Assembly (NCBI RefSeq): GCF_017656475.1 | Contig: NZ_JACDNT010000001.1 | Location: 1-64,000 of the forward strand | DNA length: 64,000 nt | Origin: Archaeoglobus sp. | Lineage (GTDB): Archaea > Halobacteriota > Archaeoglobi > Archaeoglobales > Archaeoglobaceae | Reading direction: 5' to 3' | In this document: one piece after another, positions 34,822 through 44,762 of the stretch | How positions within the stretch are numbered: the first letter of the stretch is position 1 | Layout of the letters: each line of letters opens with the position of its first letter | Notes under the pieces: generated by a model | Databases searched by the model: none | Seen by the model: the letters and a program-made list of their open reading frames with translations, nothing else | What the model was told of the DNA's origin: nothing | Position numbers and translations under genes: made by a program

Positions 34822-35878
34822 TTTTATTGCCCAGCTTCTCCGCAGATTTGGAGAGGTGATATTCGCAGAAGGGACAGCAGGTGATGAGATACTCTGCTCC
34901 TGTCTCCATTGCTTCTATAACTCTTTGTCTTCCGATTTCAAAGGAGATTTCGGGGAACTGACTTCTAAGCCCACCACCTGCACCGCAGCAGAGTGCCTGC
35001 TCTCTGTTCCTCTCCATCTCAACAAAATCAATGCCAAGCTTCCTTATGACGTTCCTTGGTTCTTCATACATCCCCATATGCCTTCCGAGATGGCACGGGT
35101 CGTGGTAGGTTGCCTTTGCAGTTATGTTTACCCTCTCAAACACACCCATCTTATCCAGTATTGACACGGTGTGAACTACCTCGATGTCGAATTCATATCC
35201 CTTCTCCTCAGCGATCCTGGGGTAATCCAGAGATATCGTTCTGTAACAGCCAGGACAGGAGGTTATTACCCTCTCTATTCCTGCCTTTTGCCAGTACCTG
35301 TAGTTTTTCTCAAAGAGCCTTTCAACAATGTCTTTCTGCCCCGTTCGCAGGAACGGAGAGCCACAGCAGTACTCATTCTTACCAGCAATGGTGAAATCAA
35401 TCCCGAGCTTGTTAAGAACGCTGGCTGTTGATTTGGCCAGATTTTGCAGTTTGAAGCTTGCCGTGCAACCTGCAAAGTAAAGTGTTTTTGCAGGCTTAAT
35501 TTCAAAGTCCGCCCACTCACCTCTCCTCTCCTGATCCCCGCTGTAGGGGTTGTAGTTCCTGAAGGTTATTTCCCTCAGCTTTCTGTGTACGGAAAGAGGT
35601 GCCATTCCCTTCTGAACAAGTTCCCTTCTAAGTTCCTCCCAAAAATCGATTAGTGGAAGCTCCACAGGGCAGACTTCCTGGCATAAACCACAAACGGAGC
35701 ATTTAAAGATATCTTTGACCACTTTCTGGTCAACGTTTATTTCCCCATTCAGATACTTGAGAGTTAGCTGAATTTTCCCCCTTGGCGAAACAGTTTCCCA
35801 CCCTTCTATTCTATATGTGGGACAGGTTGTGCAGTATCCACACCTGCTGCACTTTGCCGCTATTTCTCTTATATTCAT
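34772..35878 (-). CDS. Fe-S/CCG-domain subunit of a lactate/glycolate-type dehydrogenase (GlcF/HdrD-like)
   Basis: 368 aa. Two ferredoxin motifs, CSRCGYCTTCPTY and CSVCGLCQEVCPVE, are followed by two CCG motifs, around DPCHLGRHMG and CCGAGGGL. That order is shared by GlcF, GlpC, LutA-type and HdrD proteins. It would take electrons from the FAD subunit encoded just upstream (4-nt overlap) and deliver them to menaquinone or to a disulfide acceptor. The substrate is set by the FAD partner. Confidence 0.85.
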   Translation of the reverse strand: MNIREIAAKCSRCGYCTTCPTYRIEGWETVSPRGKIQLTLKYLNGEINVDQKVVKDIFKCSVCGLCQEVCPVELPLIDFWEELRRELVQKGMAPLSVHRKLREITFRNYNPYSGDQERRGEWADFEIKPAKTLYFAGCTASFKLQNLAKSTASVLNKLGIDFTIAGKNEYCCGSPFLRTGQKDIVERLFEKNYRYWQKAGIERVITSCPGCYRTISLDYPRIAEEKGYEFDIEVVHTVSILDKMGVFERVNITAKATYHDPCHLGRHMGMYEEPRNVIRKLGIDFVEMERNREQALCCGAGGGLRSQFPEISFEIGRQRVIEAMETGAEYLITCCPFCEYHLSKSAEKLGNKIKVVDLVEIAERLISP

Positions 35879-37077
35879 AGAACCATCTCCGTTAGTTTTA
35901 TCATTCTGGAGAAGCTGTTGTTTTCAACTGCCTTTCCGGGATTGAGGAGCGATTCCGGATCGACGGTTTTTTTGTATTCTTTGGCAAAATCAGCAAGGCC
36001 TTTGTGGGGAAAGAGCATTCCCGTTGCATAGGTTCTCCCACCAAGTCTTTCTGCGATTTTTACGAACTTAATGGCTTTCATTGCAGCCCTGTAGTAGTTG
36101 TCAACCGGGATGAGACCGAGAAACACTACATTGTCCTTGGTAAAAACAGCCTCAACCGGAAACTCGACTTTGGAGAAGAAATCAGGTGCAGTTTCATATG
36201 GCAGGACAGCCTCTGTAAATATGATCTCTCTATCTCTGCCCGCCCTGAAGAGGTTGAAACGATTTTCCCACATTATACTTCCAAGCTCTCTATCCCTTTC
36301 CTTTTCCGCTTCACCCTCGTAACTAAGAAGGAGAAGGTTTGCCTCATTAAATCCAAGCATCTTTGCAAGCTTTAAATCGATGAAAGCCCCGTGATACGCT
36401 CCATCGAGCAAATCTATGGACTTTTCAAATTCCGTTTTAATCGCCACGCTGTCAATCCTTGCATTATCCCTCAGCTTAAGACATGCCCTGAGTATAACCC
36501 CTGTTGTGCCAAACAGCCCTACATAGTTTCTCAGCTCATCCCCCTCAACTTTCTTTATACCGTCAAAATCCGCAACTTCCAGCCACTCAATGTTCTCCCC
36601 CACGCTTCCGTACTTCAAACTGCCTATCCCGTAACCTCCCTGCGCTATCCACCCCCCAACAGTTCCTGCGGGTGCACTTGAAGGATAGACTCGCAATGCC
36701 AGTCCTTGCTTATTCAGCTCATTCTCCACATCGAGCCAAACCGCACCACTCTCAACTACTGCTTTTTTTCCAATAATCTCGATTTTTCTCATTCTTGTAA
36801 GGTCAACAACAATGCATGGCTTTATTGTAACCGCACCTCCGTAAGCAGACGTTGCGGCTCCCCTCGGAACTACGGGAACCTTGTACTTCCTGCTGACTTT
36901 CAGGACTGCTTTAACTTCCTTATCGCTTTCAGGTTGAACAACACAGATAGGGTATCTTATAAAACGTTCCAAAAATTTAGGTATTTTGAGCAGATCCTGC
37001 GAATAAAGGCTCATCTGTAAAGGATGGGCATCAACTCTTTTAATTAAGTGTGACAATTCCAATACTAACGAATCCAT
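35875..37077 (-). CDS. FAD-binding (GlcD-type) 2-hydroxyacid dehydrogenase
   Basis: 400 aa, about 50 residues shorter than typical GlcD. The PCMH/VAO-type FAD domain is clear: VVPRGAATSAYGGAV near residue 75, PSSAPAGTVGGWIAQGGYGIGSLKYG near 130, and a cap domain ending in GMLFPHKG and NPGKAV. It probably oxidises D-lactate, glycolate or a similar hydroxyacid. Archaeoglobus grows on lactate, which fits, but other paralogues exist. Transcribed first, with an ATAAACTATAAAT element near 37,120-37,135 as likely promoter. Confidence 0.82.
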   Translation of the reverse strand: MDSLVLELSHLIKRVDAHPLQMSLYSQDLLKIPKFLERFIRYPICVVQPESDKEVKAVLKVSRKYKVPVVPRGAATSAYGGAVTIKPCIVVDLTRMRKIEIIGKKAVVESGAVWLDVENELNKQGLALRVYPSSAPAGTVGGWIAQGGYGIGSLKYGSVGENIEWLEVADFDGIKKVEGDELRNYVGLFGTTGVILRACLKLRDNARIDSVAIKTEFEKSIDLLDGAYHGAFIDLKLAKMLGFNEANLLLLSYEGEAEKERDRELGSIMWENRFNLFRAGRDREIIFTEAVLPYETAPDFFSKVEFPVEAVFTKDNVVFLGLIPVDNYYRAAMKAIKFVKIAERLGGRTYATGMLFPHKGLADFAKEYKKTVDPESLLNPGKAVENNSFSRMIKLTEMVL

Positions 37078-37164
37078 AATGAGGATAAAGCTTGCAAACT
37101 AAAAAATTTTGTGAAAATGATTTATAGTTTATAATATCTCATGTTGAGCCTCCATACGAGCCAA

Positions 37165-37176
37165 AGTTTATATTCA
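37165..37176 (+). promoter_or_regulatory. TATA element for pdxST
   Basis: AGTTTATATTCA is centred about 26 nt before ATG 37197, suggesting a leaderless pdxS message. Confidence 0.45.
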
Positions 37177-37196
37177 GCCATTGCGAAGTGATGACG

Positions 37197-38207
37197 ATGA
37201 AGATAAACTTAGAAGAGCTAAAATTCGGCACAGAGCTAATTAAGAGAGGATTCGCCAAAATGCAGAAAGGCGGAGTGATAATGGATGTCACAAATGCGGA
37301 GCAGGCGGCAATAGCTGAAGAAGCGGGTGCTGTAGCAGTTATGGCTCTGCACAAAGTGCCTGCAGACATCAGAGCTACAGGTGGTGTTGCGAGGATGGCA
37401 GATCCAAAGAAAATTCAGGAAATCATTGATGCTGTCACGATCCCCGTGATGGCAAAGTGCAGAATTGGGCACATTGCTGAAGCCAGAGCACTTGAAGCCC
37501 TTGGTGTTGACATGATTGACGAGAGTGAAGTTCTTACTCCAGCGGATGTGTTCTTCCACATCGACAAGAGGAAGTTCGTCGTCCCATTCGTCTGCGGTGC
37601 AAGGAGTCTTGGGGAGGCTGTGAGAAGAATATGGGAAGGAGCTGCGATGATAAGGACGAAGGGTGAGGCTGGAACCGGCAACGTCGTCGAGGCTGTAAAG
37701 CACATGAGGCTGATAAACAGGGCGATTTTCGAGCTGCAGAAAATGAACGAAGAGAAAATATACATTACTGCCGAGAACTACGCCTACAGGTATGCGGAAC
37801 TCGCTTCGAGAGTCAGAGAGGAAATGGGGCTTGAGAAAGTTTCCAGAAACGATGTGGTTTTCGAGGAATACACTCTCGGTGAAATCATTGACGGAATTTA
37901 CGAAATTCTGCTTGAGATCAGAGAACTCGGAAGGCTTCCGGTTGTGAACTTCGCTGCTGGAGGTGTTGCAACGCCAGCTGATGCTGCACTGATGATGCAG
38001 CTCGGCGCTGACGGAGTCTTCGTTGGTTCGGGAATATTCAAGTCATCCAACCCGCCTGAGTATGCCAAGGCCATTGTTGAGGCGGTTCAGCACTATGATG
38101 AGCCGGAAGTGATTGCTGAAGTCTCAAAAGGGTTGGGTGAGGCGATGAAAGGTCTCGATGTCTTCAAGCTCAGTGAAGAAGAGAGACTGCAGACAAGAGG
38201 TTTATGA
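37197..38207 (+). CDS. pdxS: Pyridoxal 5'-phosphate synthase subunit PdxS
   Basis: 336 aa TIM-barrel. Signature pieces are [34 protein letters not shown], and the catalytic lysines in [11 protein letters not shown] and [14 protein letters not shown]. PdxS joins ribose-5-phosphate, glyceraldehyde-3-phosphate and ammonia to make PLP, in a 12-mer with PdxT. The start at ATG 37197 follows the TATA spacing; ATG 37191 is possible and adds two residues. Confidence 0.97.
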   Translation: MKINLEELKFGTELIKRGFAKMQKGGVIMDVTNAEQAAIAEEAGAVAVMALHKVPADIRATGGVARMADPKKIQEIIDAVTIPVMAKCRIGHIAEARALEALGVDMIDESEVLTPADVFFHIDKRKFVVPFVCGARSLGEAVRRIWEGAAMIRTKGEAGTGNVVEAVKHMRLINRAIFELQKMNEEKIYITAENYAYRYAELASRVREEMGLEKVSRNDVVFEEYTLGEIIDGIYEILLEIRELGRLPVVNFAAGGVATPADAALMMQLGADGVFVGSGIFKSSNPPEYAKAIVEAVQHYDEPEVIAEVSKGLGEAMKGLDVFKLSEEERLQTRGL

Positions 38208-38800
38208 GAGTAACGGTCGTTGGGGTTCAGGGGGATGTTGAGGAGCACGTTTTAGCCACAAAACGGGCTCTGAAGAACCTGAAAATTGATGGCGAGGTTG
38301 TAGCTACAAGGAGGAAAGGTGTAGTTTCAAAAAGCGATGCTGTAATCCTTCCTGGTGGAGAGAGCACCACAATAAGCAAACTAATTTTTTCTGATGGCAT
38401 CGCAGATGAGATTTTACAGCTTGCAGAGGAAGGAAAACCTGTTATGGGCACATGCGCTGGCTTAATTTTGCTCTCGAAATATGGGGATGAGCAGGTTGAA
38501 AAAACTGACACGAAGCTCTTGGGTTTGCTTGATGCAAAGGTTAAGAGAAACGCGTTTGGAAGGCAGAGGGAGAGCTTCCAGGTGTCCCTGGATGTGAAGC
38601 ATGTTGGAAAATTCGAGGCTGTATTCATAAGGGCTCCCGCGATAGTAGAGGTCGGCAAAGATGTCGAGGTTCTTGCAACCTTAGAAAATTTTATCGTTGC
38701 AGCAAAGCAAAAAAACGTTTTAGGGCTGGCTTTCCATCCTGAACTGACCAATGACACGAGAATTCACGAATTTTTCCTGAAAATCGGAGAATGTCAATGA
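38204..38800 (+). CDS. pdxT: Pyridoxal 5'-phosphate synthase glutaminase PdxT
   Basis: 198 aa class I glutamine amidotransferase. Catalytic Cys84 lies in [10 protein letters not shown], and His and Glu in [22 protein letters not shown] binds glutamine. It supplies ammonia to PdxS. Starts within the pdxS stop (ATGA). Confidence 0.97.
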   Translation: MRVTVVGVQGDVEEHVLATKRALKNLKIDGEVVATRRKGVVSKSDAVILPGGESTTISKLIFSDGIADEILQLAEEGKPVMGTCAGLILLSKYGDEQVEKTDTKLLGLLDAKVKRNAFGRQRESFQVSLDVKHVGKFEAVFIRAPAIVEVGKDVEVLATLENFIVAAKQKNVLGLAFHPELTNDTRIHEFFLKIGECQ

Positions 38801-39666
38801 ACTCGAAAACTCACCTCCTACTAGGCTTAACTATGCTAATATGGGCGGGTTCGTTTATTTTCATTAAGGTTGGTTTGAGAGAACTCGACCCATACAACCT
38901 CGCATTCTACCGATTTCTCATAGCCTCTCCACTTCTGTTGGCGTGGGTCTTCTGGAGGAGAGGTGTAGTAAAGCCAAACGGTTTTGATTGGGTTTACTTA
39001 TCAATTCTCGCCCTCTCGGGAGTTACCCTGCTCTATGCCTTTCAATTTCTGGCTTTGAAGTACACCACAGCAACAAACGCTTCGATACTAATCAACACCT
39101 CTACGGTATTTGTTGCCATCTGGGGATTTGTCAAGGGAGAAACAAATCCGTGGAAGGTGGCAGGGGTGTTCCTATCCTTTGCCGGAGTAATACTAATAGT
39201 TTCAAAGGGCACACTGGAGTTTTTCAGCTCAAAAACTCTGTTTGGAGATATTCTTATGATTATAGACGGTTTTCTGTGGGCTGTTTACACAGTTCTCGGC
39301 TCGAAAATGCTTTTGAAGTACGACCATGAAACTCTTACAGCATATGCATTTGTATTGGGGACGGTTTTTCTCCTGCCATTCGCCCTTTATGCCGGACTTG
39401 CGAACCCTCTTATGCTTAATTCGGAAACGATTGCCGCTCTGCTTTACCTTTCCATCTTCTGCTCCGTTTTTGCCTATGTCGTGTGGTACTACGCTCTAAG
39501 CAATGCTGATTCGACAAGCGTTGCAGTTTACGTCTACCTCGTCCCGCTCTTCACTGCAATATTCGCATTCTATGCACTCAACGAGAGACCCGATTTATTC
39601 ACTGCAGTGGGAGGAATAATTACAATTTCTGGCGTTTATCTCACCACGGCCAAGCAGCATCAATAG
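38797..39666 (+). CDS. EamA/DMT-family membrane transporter
   Basis: 289 aa with about ten membrane segments in two EamA repeats (GLTMLIWAGSFIFIKVGL and GDILMIIDGFLWAVYTVLG). Members export amino acids or other metabolites; the substrate is unknown. ATG 38797 overlaps the pdxT stop (ATGA) and has GGAGA 6 nt ahead; the listed ATG at 38791 is less well placed. Its position suggests co-transcription with pdxST and perhaps vitamer export, which is only inferred. Confidence 0.85.
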   Translation: MNSKTHLLLGLTMLIWAGSFIFIKVGLRELDPYNLAFYRFLIASPLLLAWVFWRRGVVKPNGFDWVYLSILALSGVTLLYAFQFLALKYTTATNASILINTSTVFVAIWGFVKGETNPWKVAGVFLSFAGVILIVSKGTLEFFSSKTLFGDILMIIDGFLWAVYTVLGSKMLLKYDHETLTAYAFVLGTVFLLPFALYAGLANPLMLNSETIAALLYLSIFCSVFAYVVWYYALSNADSTSVAVYVYLVPLFTAIFAFYALNERPDLFTAVGGIITISGVYLTTAKQHQ

Positions 39667-39677
39667 TTTTATAAATC
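39666..39677 (+). promoter_or_regulatory. TATA element for rps6e
   Basis: GTTTTATAAATC centred about 27 nt before ATG 39699; no ribosome site, so a leaderless ribosomal protein message is likely. It overlaps the end of the transporter gene. Confidence 0.5.
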
Positions 39678-39698
39678 CTTGACTCAAGCAACTTCTGC

Positions 39699-40088
39699 AT
39701 GGAGTTCAGGGTTGTTATTTCAGATCCAAAGACAGGAAGAGCGTATCAGAAGGTCATTGAGGGAGCTAATGCTAACAGACTTATAGGAAAGCAGATAGGA
39801 GATGTAATCAGCGGTACAATCGTTGAGCTCCCGCCAGACTACGAGCTGAAGATCACAGGCGGAACGGACAGAGATGGATTTCCAATGAGACCTGATCTAC
39901 CAGGTACAGCAAGGAGAAGATTGCTGCTCAGTGGAGGAGTGGGATTCAAGCCAAAGGAAAAGGGACTGAGGAAGAGGAAGAGTGTAAGAGGTAAGGTGAT
40001 TTCAAAGGACATTCTGCAGATCAACACTGTGGTAGTGAAACACGGAAAGGTTCCGCTTGAAGAGATATTCAAGCAGAAGGAAGAGTGA
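39699..40088 (+). CDS. rps6e: 30S ribosomal protein S6e
   Basis: 129 aa, the usual archaeal length. The motif LIGKQIGDVISGTIV and the glycine-rich KITGGTDRDGFPMRPDLPG are diagnostic of S6e. The protein binds the small-subunit rRNA. The methyltransferase gene follows after 11 nt. Confidence 0.97.
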   Translation: MEFRVVISDPKTGRAYQKVIEGANANRLIGKQIGDVISGTIVELPPDYELKITGGTDRDGFPMRPDLPGTARRRLLLSGGVGFKPKEKGLRKRKSVRGKVISKDILQINTVVVKHGKVPLEEIFKQKEE

Positions 40089-40099
40089 AGTAGAGTGAA

Positions 40100-40717
40100 A
40101 TGGGAATTTTAGAGGACAAAAAGAGAGCTCGGATTTTTTACAGGTACTTTTCTAAAATTTACGATTATATCAATCCCATCTTCTATTCTGACGAAATGCG
40201 AAAAACAGTAGTGGACATGGCCAATATTAACGGCGATTCTCTTGTCCTTGAAGTCGGATGCGGAACTGGCTTCACCACTGAAGAAATAGTCAGGAGAACT
40301 GGAGAGAACAAGGTAGTGGCGGTCGATCTCACCCCCGAGCAGATGATGAAAGCAAGAGCAAAACTCACTAATGTGAACTACTTTCTGGGAGATGCGGAAA
40401 ACCTACCGTTTAAGGACGACTTTTTCGATGCAGCCATATCGGCGGGGAGCATAGAGTACTGGCCACACCCGCAGAAGGGGATAGAGGAGATGGCAAGAGT
40501 CACCAAAAGCGGAGGAAAGGTTGTAATTCTCGCCCCAAGAAAGCCGGACAACATCATTGTGAGAAAATTCGCGGAAAGCATAATGCTCTTCCCCTCAACC
40601 CAGCAGTGCGTTTACTGGTTCATGAAGGCCGGTTTAGAAGATATAAGATTCGTCGAAATGGGTCCTTACCGGTTTTGGAGTAAGCTTGTAGTGATTATAA
40701 GCGGCACAGTTCCCTGA
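40100..40717 (+). CDS. SAM-dependent methyltransferase, quinone (UbiE/MenG or VTE3) type
   Basis: 205 aa. VLEVGCGTGFTTEEI near residue 50 is SAM motif I; AVDLTPEQMMKAR, LPFKDDFFDAAISAGSIEYWP and KSGGKVVILAP follow. The tail VYWFMKAGLEDIRFVEMGP resembles the archaeal/plant VTE3 branch that methylates prenylated quinones. Archaeoglobus makes menaquinone, and the quinol-oxidising Hme complex is encoded 8 kb away, so a menaquinone methyltransferase role is plausible. Not proven by sequence alone. Confidence 0.7.
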   Translation: MGILEDKKRARIFYRYFSKIYDYINPIFYSDEMRKTVVDMANINGDSLVLEVGCGTGFTTEEIVRRTGENKVVAVDLTPEQMMKARAKLTNVNYFLGDAENLPFKDDFFDAAISAGSIEYWPHPQKGIEEMARVTKSGGKVVILAPRKPDNIIVRKFAESIMLFPSTQQCVYWFMKAGLEDIRFVEMGPYRFWSKLVVIISGTVP

Positions 40718-40754
40718 CCAGAGAAATTTTAAACAGTAAAGGACTTCATCATTT

Positions 40755-41153
40755 ATGGACAAAGTGAGTTACATAGGTCCAGTAATTCTCGACGATCCAG
40801 AGGAGTTTTCCCTTTCAGAGTTTGCAAGGCAGGTTGTGGCAATGGAGGCCGAGAGGCTGTACTACTCCAACGGCAGAATATTTTTCGTCGAGTACGACAC
40901 GATCCACGGCATTCTTGATGACAGGCTGGTAATTGTTGAGCTCATAACCTACACCTCCTTCACCACGGTCGGTGAGTACAGGAACTGGATTGTCTATTAC
41001 GGAAATGACGACACTGCCGACTATGTGGAAAAAATAAAGGATATAAGAGGAGACATGACGATCATTCCAGTTCTCAGAACTCACGACAGGTTTATCAGAA
41101 AGATTGAGGAACAAATTAATAAGGGGCAGTTCAGAAGTTTTGCTTCTCAATGA
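40755..41153 (+). CDS. Hypothetical protein, 132 aa
   Basis: No family recognised. The sequence is soluble and acidic, with an alternating hydrophobic pattern (RIFFVEYDTIHGILDDRLVIVELITYTSF) suggesting a beta-rich core, and a helical basic C-terminus. AATTTTAAA centred 24-25 nt before the ATG suggests its own leaderless promoter. Its 3' end overlaps the convergent hydrolase by 23 nt. Confidence 0.65.
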   Translation: MDKVSYIGPVILDDPEEFSLSEFARQVVAMEAERLYYSNGRIFFVEYDTIHGILDDRLVIVELITYTSFTTVGEYRNWIVYYGNDDTADYVEKIKDIRGDMTIIPVLRTHDRFIRKIEEQINKGQFRSFASQ

Positions 41154-41694
41154 AATCAGCCACTATTCTGGCTATGAGGTCAAACTTTCCGAAGTAGAAG
41201 TGGTCTGTCTCAACTTTCACCATCTCTTTAGGCTCTGAAGCCAGTTCAAAAACTTTTAGTGATTCCTCTAGAGACACAAACTGATCCTGCGTTGCTACGA
41301 TGAAAAGCTTCGGTACTTTGGCATCCTTGAAGTAGATGGAGTTTATCTCAGGAAGTGGAGAGAGGTAAACGGCAGCGTCACAGTATTCAGCGACGTTTGA
41401 AGCTACCACACTTCCAAACGAGTATCCGACAATAGCTATTTTATCATGCCTGTCTTTAAGATAGGCTATGCACTTCTTCGCATCCTCTACCTCTCCTATA
41501 CCGCTTCTGAACGGCTGCTGGTAGTCAAACCTTAAGACTGAGATGTCCCTTTTTGTCAGCTCCGAAGCTATTCTTTCAAGCCTCACATCAAATCTGCTTC
41601 CACCCATAAGCGGGTGTGGAGGGCAAAGGAGAATCGCGTTCTCTCCCCGGATGCTGTAAGTTGCCCTGACACCATCAACAACTACCTCAGCCAT
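41131..41694 (-). CDS. Small alpha/beta hydrolase
   Basis: 187 aa. LLCPPHPLMGG is the oxyanion-hole strand, GYSFGSVVA carries the serine nucleophile (GxSxG), and ATQDQFVSLEES and TDHFYFGK supply the acid and histidine. It resembles the COG2945-type predicted hydrolases without a lid domain. Substrate unknown. Overlaps the thioredoxin-HEAT gene by 8 nt, so they are one operon. Confidence 0.8.
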   Translation of the reverse strand: MAEVVVDGVRATYSIRGENAILLCPPHPLMGGSRFDVRLERIASELTKRDISVLRFDYQQPFRSGIGEVEDAKKCIAYLKDRHDKIAIVGYSFGSVVASNVAEYCDAAVYLSPLPEINSIYFKDAKVPKLFIVATQDQFVSLEESLKVFELASEPKEMVKVETDHFYFGKFDLIARIVADFIEKQNF

Positions 41695-42574
41695 TGTCCC
41701 TCCTCCTTATCTCCTCAACAGCCTCGCGGGCTGAATCAGCAACTCTACCTCCTTCAGAAATTAAATTTTCGAGCTCTTTCACATCTTTCTCATCGCCAAG
41801 CATTCCGAGCATCATAGCCGCATCTTCCCTAATCCTCGCATCCTCGTGTTTGAGAAGTCGTCTAAGAGCCTTCTTAACCCCCTCTACAACCTCTTTCTCG
41901 TCTTTAAGAGCTTCTGCAGTAGCCATCGCTCCCAGTCTGACCATGAACTCCTCGTGTCCCATCAACTCCCCAAGAAGCTCTCCGAGCCCTTCCTCTACAA
42001 CGAGTGCTTTCGCGTCCTCTATTTCACCGCTCATAAGTTTTTCCGCAAGGTAATCTCTGTAATCCCCGTTTATAGCATCCCTTATGTACTTTTCAGCCTT
42101 GGCCAAGCTGATTGCCCCAACGAACCTCATCTTGCCCATTAAAGTGGTGGGAACGCTCATCACCCCGTATTTTTCCGCAAAATCCGGAAACATTGTTGCA
42201 TCAACAATATGGTGCTCGATGGCAAATTTCTGGGCGAGAGTATTGATGGAATCGACCGTTGCCCTGCAGTTGGGACATACCGGGGCTACAAAGGTGATAA
42301 TCCTGATTTCTGCGCCATTCTTTATACCATCAGCAACGATTTTAATTGCGTGAATAAAGCTTTGAAGCTCGTTCTGCTTTGGAACTGCATGAAAGTAAAT
42401 TTCTGAGTAATCTATCTTAACTCCGGGAAGAGAGAGACTTGGCTCAGGAGTAGGGTTGAATTCGAGACTTATCCTTTCCTCATCGTTAAACAGTTTTTTG
42501 AGGTAATTGTAAATCTCCTCGCTGCCGAAAACTTTGAGTCTGACACTTCTTTTCAGTTCGTCCAGTCGCATCAT
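41687..42574 (-). CDS. Thioredoxin-fold/HEAT-repeat fusion protein
   Basis: 295 aa. Residues 1-185 resemble archaeal double-thioredoxin (PDO/glutaredoxin-like) proteins, with active site APVCPNCRA near residue 105 and cis-proline motif SVPTTLMG. Residues 200-295 form about three HEAT-type repeats ([22 protein letters not shown]) that normally bind proteins. The fusion suggests a disulfide reductase or isomerase targeted to a protein partner. ATG 42574 is preferred to the listed TTG because a TTTAAA element lies 23.5 nt before it. Confidence 0.75.
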   Translation of the reverse strand: MMRLDELKRSVRLKVFGSEEIYNYLKKLFNDEERISLEFNPTPEPSLSLPGVKIDYSEIYFHAVPKQNELQSFIHAIKIVADGIKNGAEIRIITFVAPVCPNCRATVDSINTLAQKFAIEHHIVDATMFPDFAEKYGVMSVPTTLMGKMRFVGAISLAKAEKYIRDAINGDYRDYLAEKLMSGEIEDAKALVVEEGLGELLGELMGHEEFMVRLGAMATAEALKDEKEVVEGVKKALRRLLKHEDARIREDAAMMLGMLGDEKDVKELENLISEGGRVADSAREAVEEIRRRDNG

Positions 42575-42592
42575 CTGAACTTCCAGCAACAA

Positions 42593-42602
42593 GTTTTAAA
42601 GC
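42593..42602. promoter_or_regulatory. Bidirectional TATA element between thioredoxin-HEAT and mcm
   Basis: GTTTTAAAGC is near-palindromic and centred at about 42,597. It is 27 nt from the mcm ATG (plus) and 23-26 nt from the thioredoxin-HEAT ATGs (minus), so one element could serve two leaderless transcripts. Confidence 0.45.
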
Positions 42603-42624
42603 ATTTTTTGATTATATCTCAATA

Positions 42625-44721
42625 ATGGGTATTAGCAGTCCGGCACTTTGGACGGAGTTCTTTGAAAGGTACTACAGAGAAGAAATCAACAAGCTTGCTT
42701 ACAAGCTAAAGTCAGGCGGAGATAGTAGATCCCTTTACGTAAACTTTGTTAGAGACTTGTCCATATTTCAGGAGGGGAAGCTGGGAGAAGAGCTGATTGA
42801 AAAGCCCGATGAAGTATTGATTCACGCTGAAAGGGGTTTGGCGAACGCCACCAACATTTATGGCATCTCTCTTGAAGGTTGTAAGCCCAGATTCTACTCA
42901 CTCCCTACTGCGAGAAAAGTTCTGATAAGGAACCTCAGGTCAGAGCACATCGGGAAATTCATGGCGATTGAAGGGATCGTCAGGAAGGTCACTGAGGTGA
43001 GGCCAAGGATAGTGGAGGCAGCATTTGCCTGTCTCAACTGCGGGAGCATAACAATGGTTCCTCAGGAGGATAGCCAGCTCAGACATCCGTTTGAGTGCAG
43101 CAAGTGCAGCACGAAGAAAATGGTCTTTCTCCCTGACAGCAGCATCTCTGTTGACAGCCAGAGGGTGAAGATTCAGGAGTATCCTGAGAATCTAAGGGGA
43201 GGAGAGCAGCCACAAACGATAGATGTAATTCTTGAAGGAGATCTTGCCGGTTCCGTGAATCCCGGAGACAGAGTGGTAATCAACGGTATCGTGAGAGCAA
43301 AGCCCAGAGGTCTCGGGCAGAGGAAGATGACCCACATGGACCTCTATATAGAGGGAAACTCCGTTGAAGTTCTCCAGCAGGAGTACGAGGAGTTCGAGAT
43401 AACAGAAAAAGACAGAGAGCTGATAATGCAGCTTGCCGCAAGCGACGACATCTATGATAAAATAGTCAAGTCCATAGCCCCGTCAATTTACGGCCATGAG
43501 GACGTCAAGCTCGCCATAGCCCTGCAGCTCTTTGGAGGTGTGCCAAAAAAGCTTCCGGATGGAACTGAAATCAGAGGTGACATTCACATTCTCCTCGTCG
43601 GTGATCCGGGTGTTGCCAAGTCACAGCTTTTGAAGTACGTCCACAGGATAGCTCCGAGAAGCGTTTACACCACGGGAAAAGGGACGACGACCGCAGGCCT
43701 TACTGCTACAGCGGTCAGAGACGAGGTTGATGGGAGGTGGACTCTCGAAGCTGGAGCGCTTGTTCTTGCGGATAAGGGTATAGCTCTCGTTGATGAAATC
43801 GACAAGATGAGGAAAGAAGATACTTCTGCACTTCACGAAGCTCTGGAGCAGCAAACCATCAGCGTCGCCAAGGCGGGAATTAACGCAATTTTGAAGGCAA
43901 GATGTGCTTTACTTGGTGCCGCAAACCCCAAGTACGGAAGGTTCGAGAAGTTCACGCCGGTTCCGGAGCAAATCGAGATGTCTCCAACACTCCTCTCCAG
44001 GTTTGACCTCATCTTCGTCCTGAAGGATGAGCCGGATGAGGAAAAGGACAAAAGACTTGTTGAGCACATCCTCTACTCCCACCAGCTTGGAGAGATTACG
44101 GAGAAGGTCAAAAATGTTGTAGCGGAGTATGATGAAGATTACATAAAGCAGAGAGCGGAGAAGATAATTCCCGAAATTGATCCTGATTTGCTCAGGAAGT
44201 ACATAGCCTACGCCAGAAAGACCGTTTACCCCGTTTTAACAGATGAGGCAAAGGAGAAGATCAAGGAGTTCTACCTATCCCTCAGAGCGAGAGTGAAGGA
44301 GAACTCGCCAGTTCCCATAACCGCAAGACAGCTTGAAAGCATAGTCCGCCTTGCCGAGGCTTCAGCGAGAGTCAGGCTAAGCGACAGAGTTGAGCCTGAA
44401 GATGTGGACAGAGTTATTGAAATCATGATGAGGAGTCTCAGAGAGATTGCGGTAGACCCTGAAACTGGCGAGATGGACATCGATCTCGCTTATTCCGGCA
44501 CCTCGAAAACGCAGAGAGACAGAATTATGATTATGAAGAAAATAATCGACAAGCTTGAGAAGGACCATGAAAAGGGAGTCCCTGAGGAACTGGTACTGGA
44601 AGAAGCTGAGAAAGAAGGGATCGACAGGATGAAAGCGAAAGAAATTCTCTCAAAGTTAAAACTGCATGGGGAAGTCTACACTCCCAAGCACGGACATTAC
44701 AAATTGGTAAGCAAACTTTAG
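42625..44721 (+). CDS. mcm: Replicative helicase MCM
   Basis: 698 aa. The N-terminal domain has a zinc finger (CLNCGSIT...CSKC near residue 136). The AAA+ core shows Walker [14 protein letters not shown] near 326, Walker [11 protein letters not shown] near 388, sensor-1 LGAANPKYG and arginine finger LLSRFDL. A winged-helix C-terminus follows ([22 protein letters not shown]). It forms the hexamer that unwinds DNA at replication forks. No intein is present. Confidence 0.98.
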   Translation: MGISSPALWTEFFERYYREEINKLAYKLKSGGDSRSLYVNFVRDLSIFQEGKLGEELIEKPDEVLIHAERGLANATNIYGISLEGCKPRFYSLPTARKVLIRNLRSEHIGKFMAIEGIVRKVTEVRPRIVEAAFACLNCGSITMVPQEDSQLRHPFECSKCSTKKMVFLPDSSISVDSQRVKIQEYPENLRGGEQPQTIDVILEGDLAGSVNPGDRVVINGIVRAKPRGLGQRKMTHMDLYIEGNSVEVLQQEYEEFEITEKDRELIMQLAASDDIYDKIVKSIAPSIYGHEDVKLAIALQLFGGVPKKLPDGTEIRGDIHILLVGDPGVAKSQLLKYVHRIAPRSVYTTGKGTTTAGLTATAVRDEVDGRWTLEAGALVLADKGIALVDEIDKMRKEDTSALHEALEQQTISVAKAGINAILKARCALLGAANPKYGRFEKFTPVPEQIEMSPTLLSRFDLIFVLKDEPDEEKDKRLVEHILYSHQLGEITEKVKNVVAEYDEDYIKQRAEKIIPEIDPDLLRKYIAYARKTVYPVLTDEAKEKIKEFYLSLRARVKENSPVPITARQLESIVRLAEASARVRLSDRVEPEDVDRVIEIMMRSLREIAVDPETGEMDIDLAYSGTSKTQRDRIMIMKKIIDKLEKDHEKGVPEELVLEEAEKEGIDRMKAKEILSKLKLHGEVYTPKHGHYKLVSKL

Positions 44722-44762
44722 AGAGATAAAGGTTAAATATTTTGCGGTCAAAATGCTTAACA

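Noticed and set aside
37188-37201. C/D-box-like GTGATGA before pdxS (also at 6,669)
   Set aside because: Matches the C-box consensus but no D box or guide stem nearby; more simply explained by the start-codon region.
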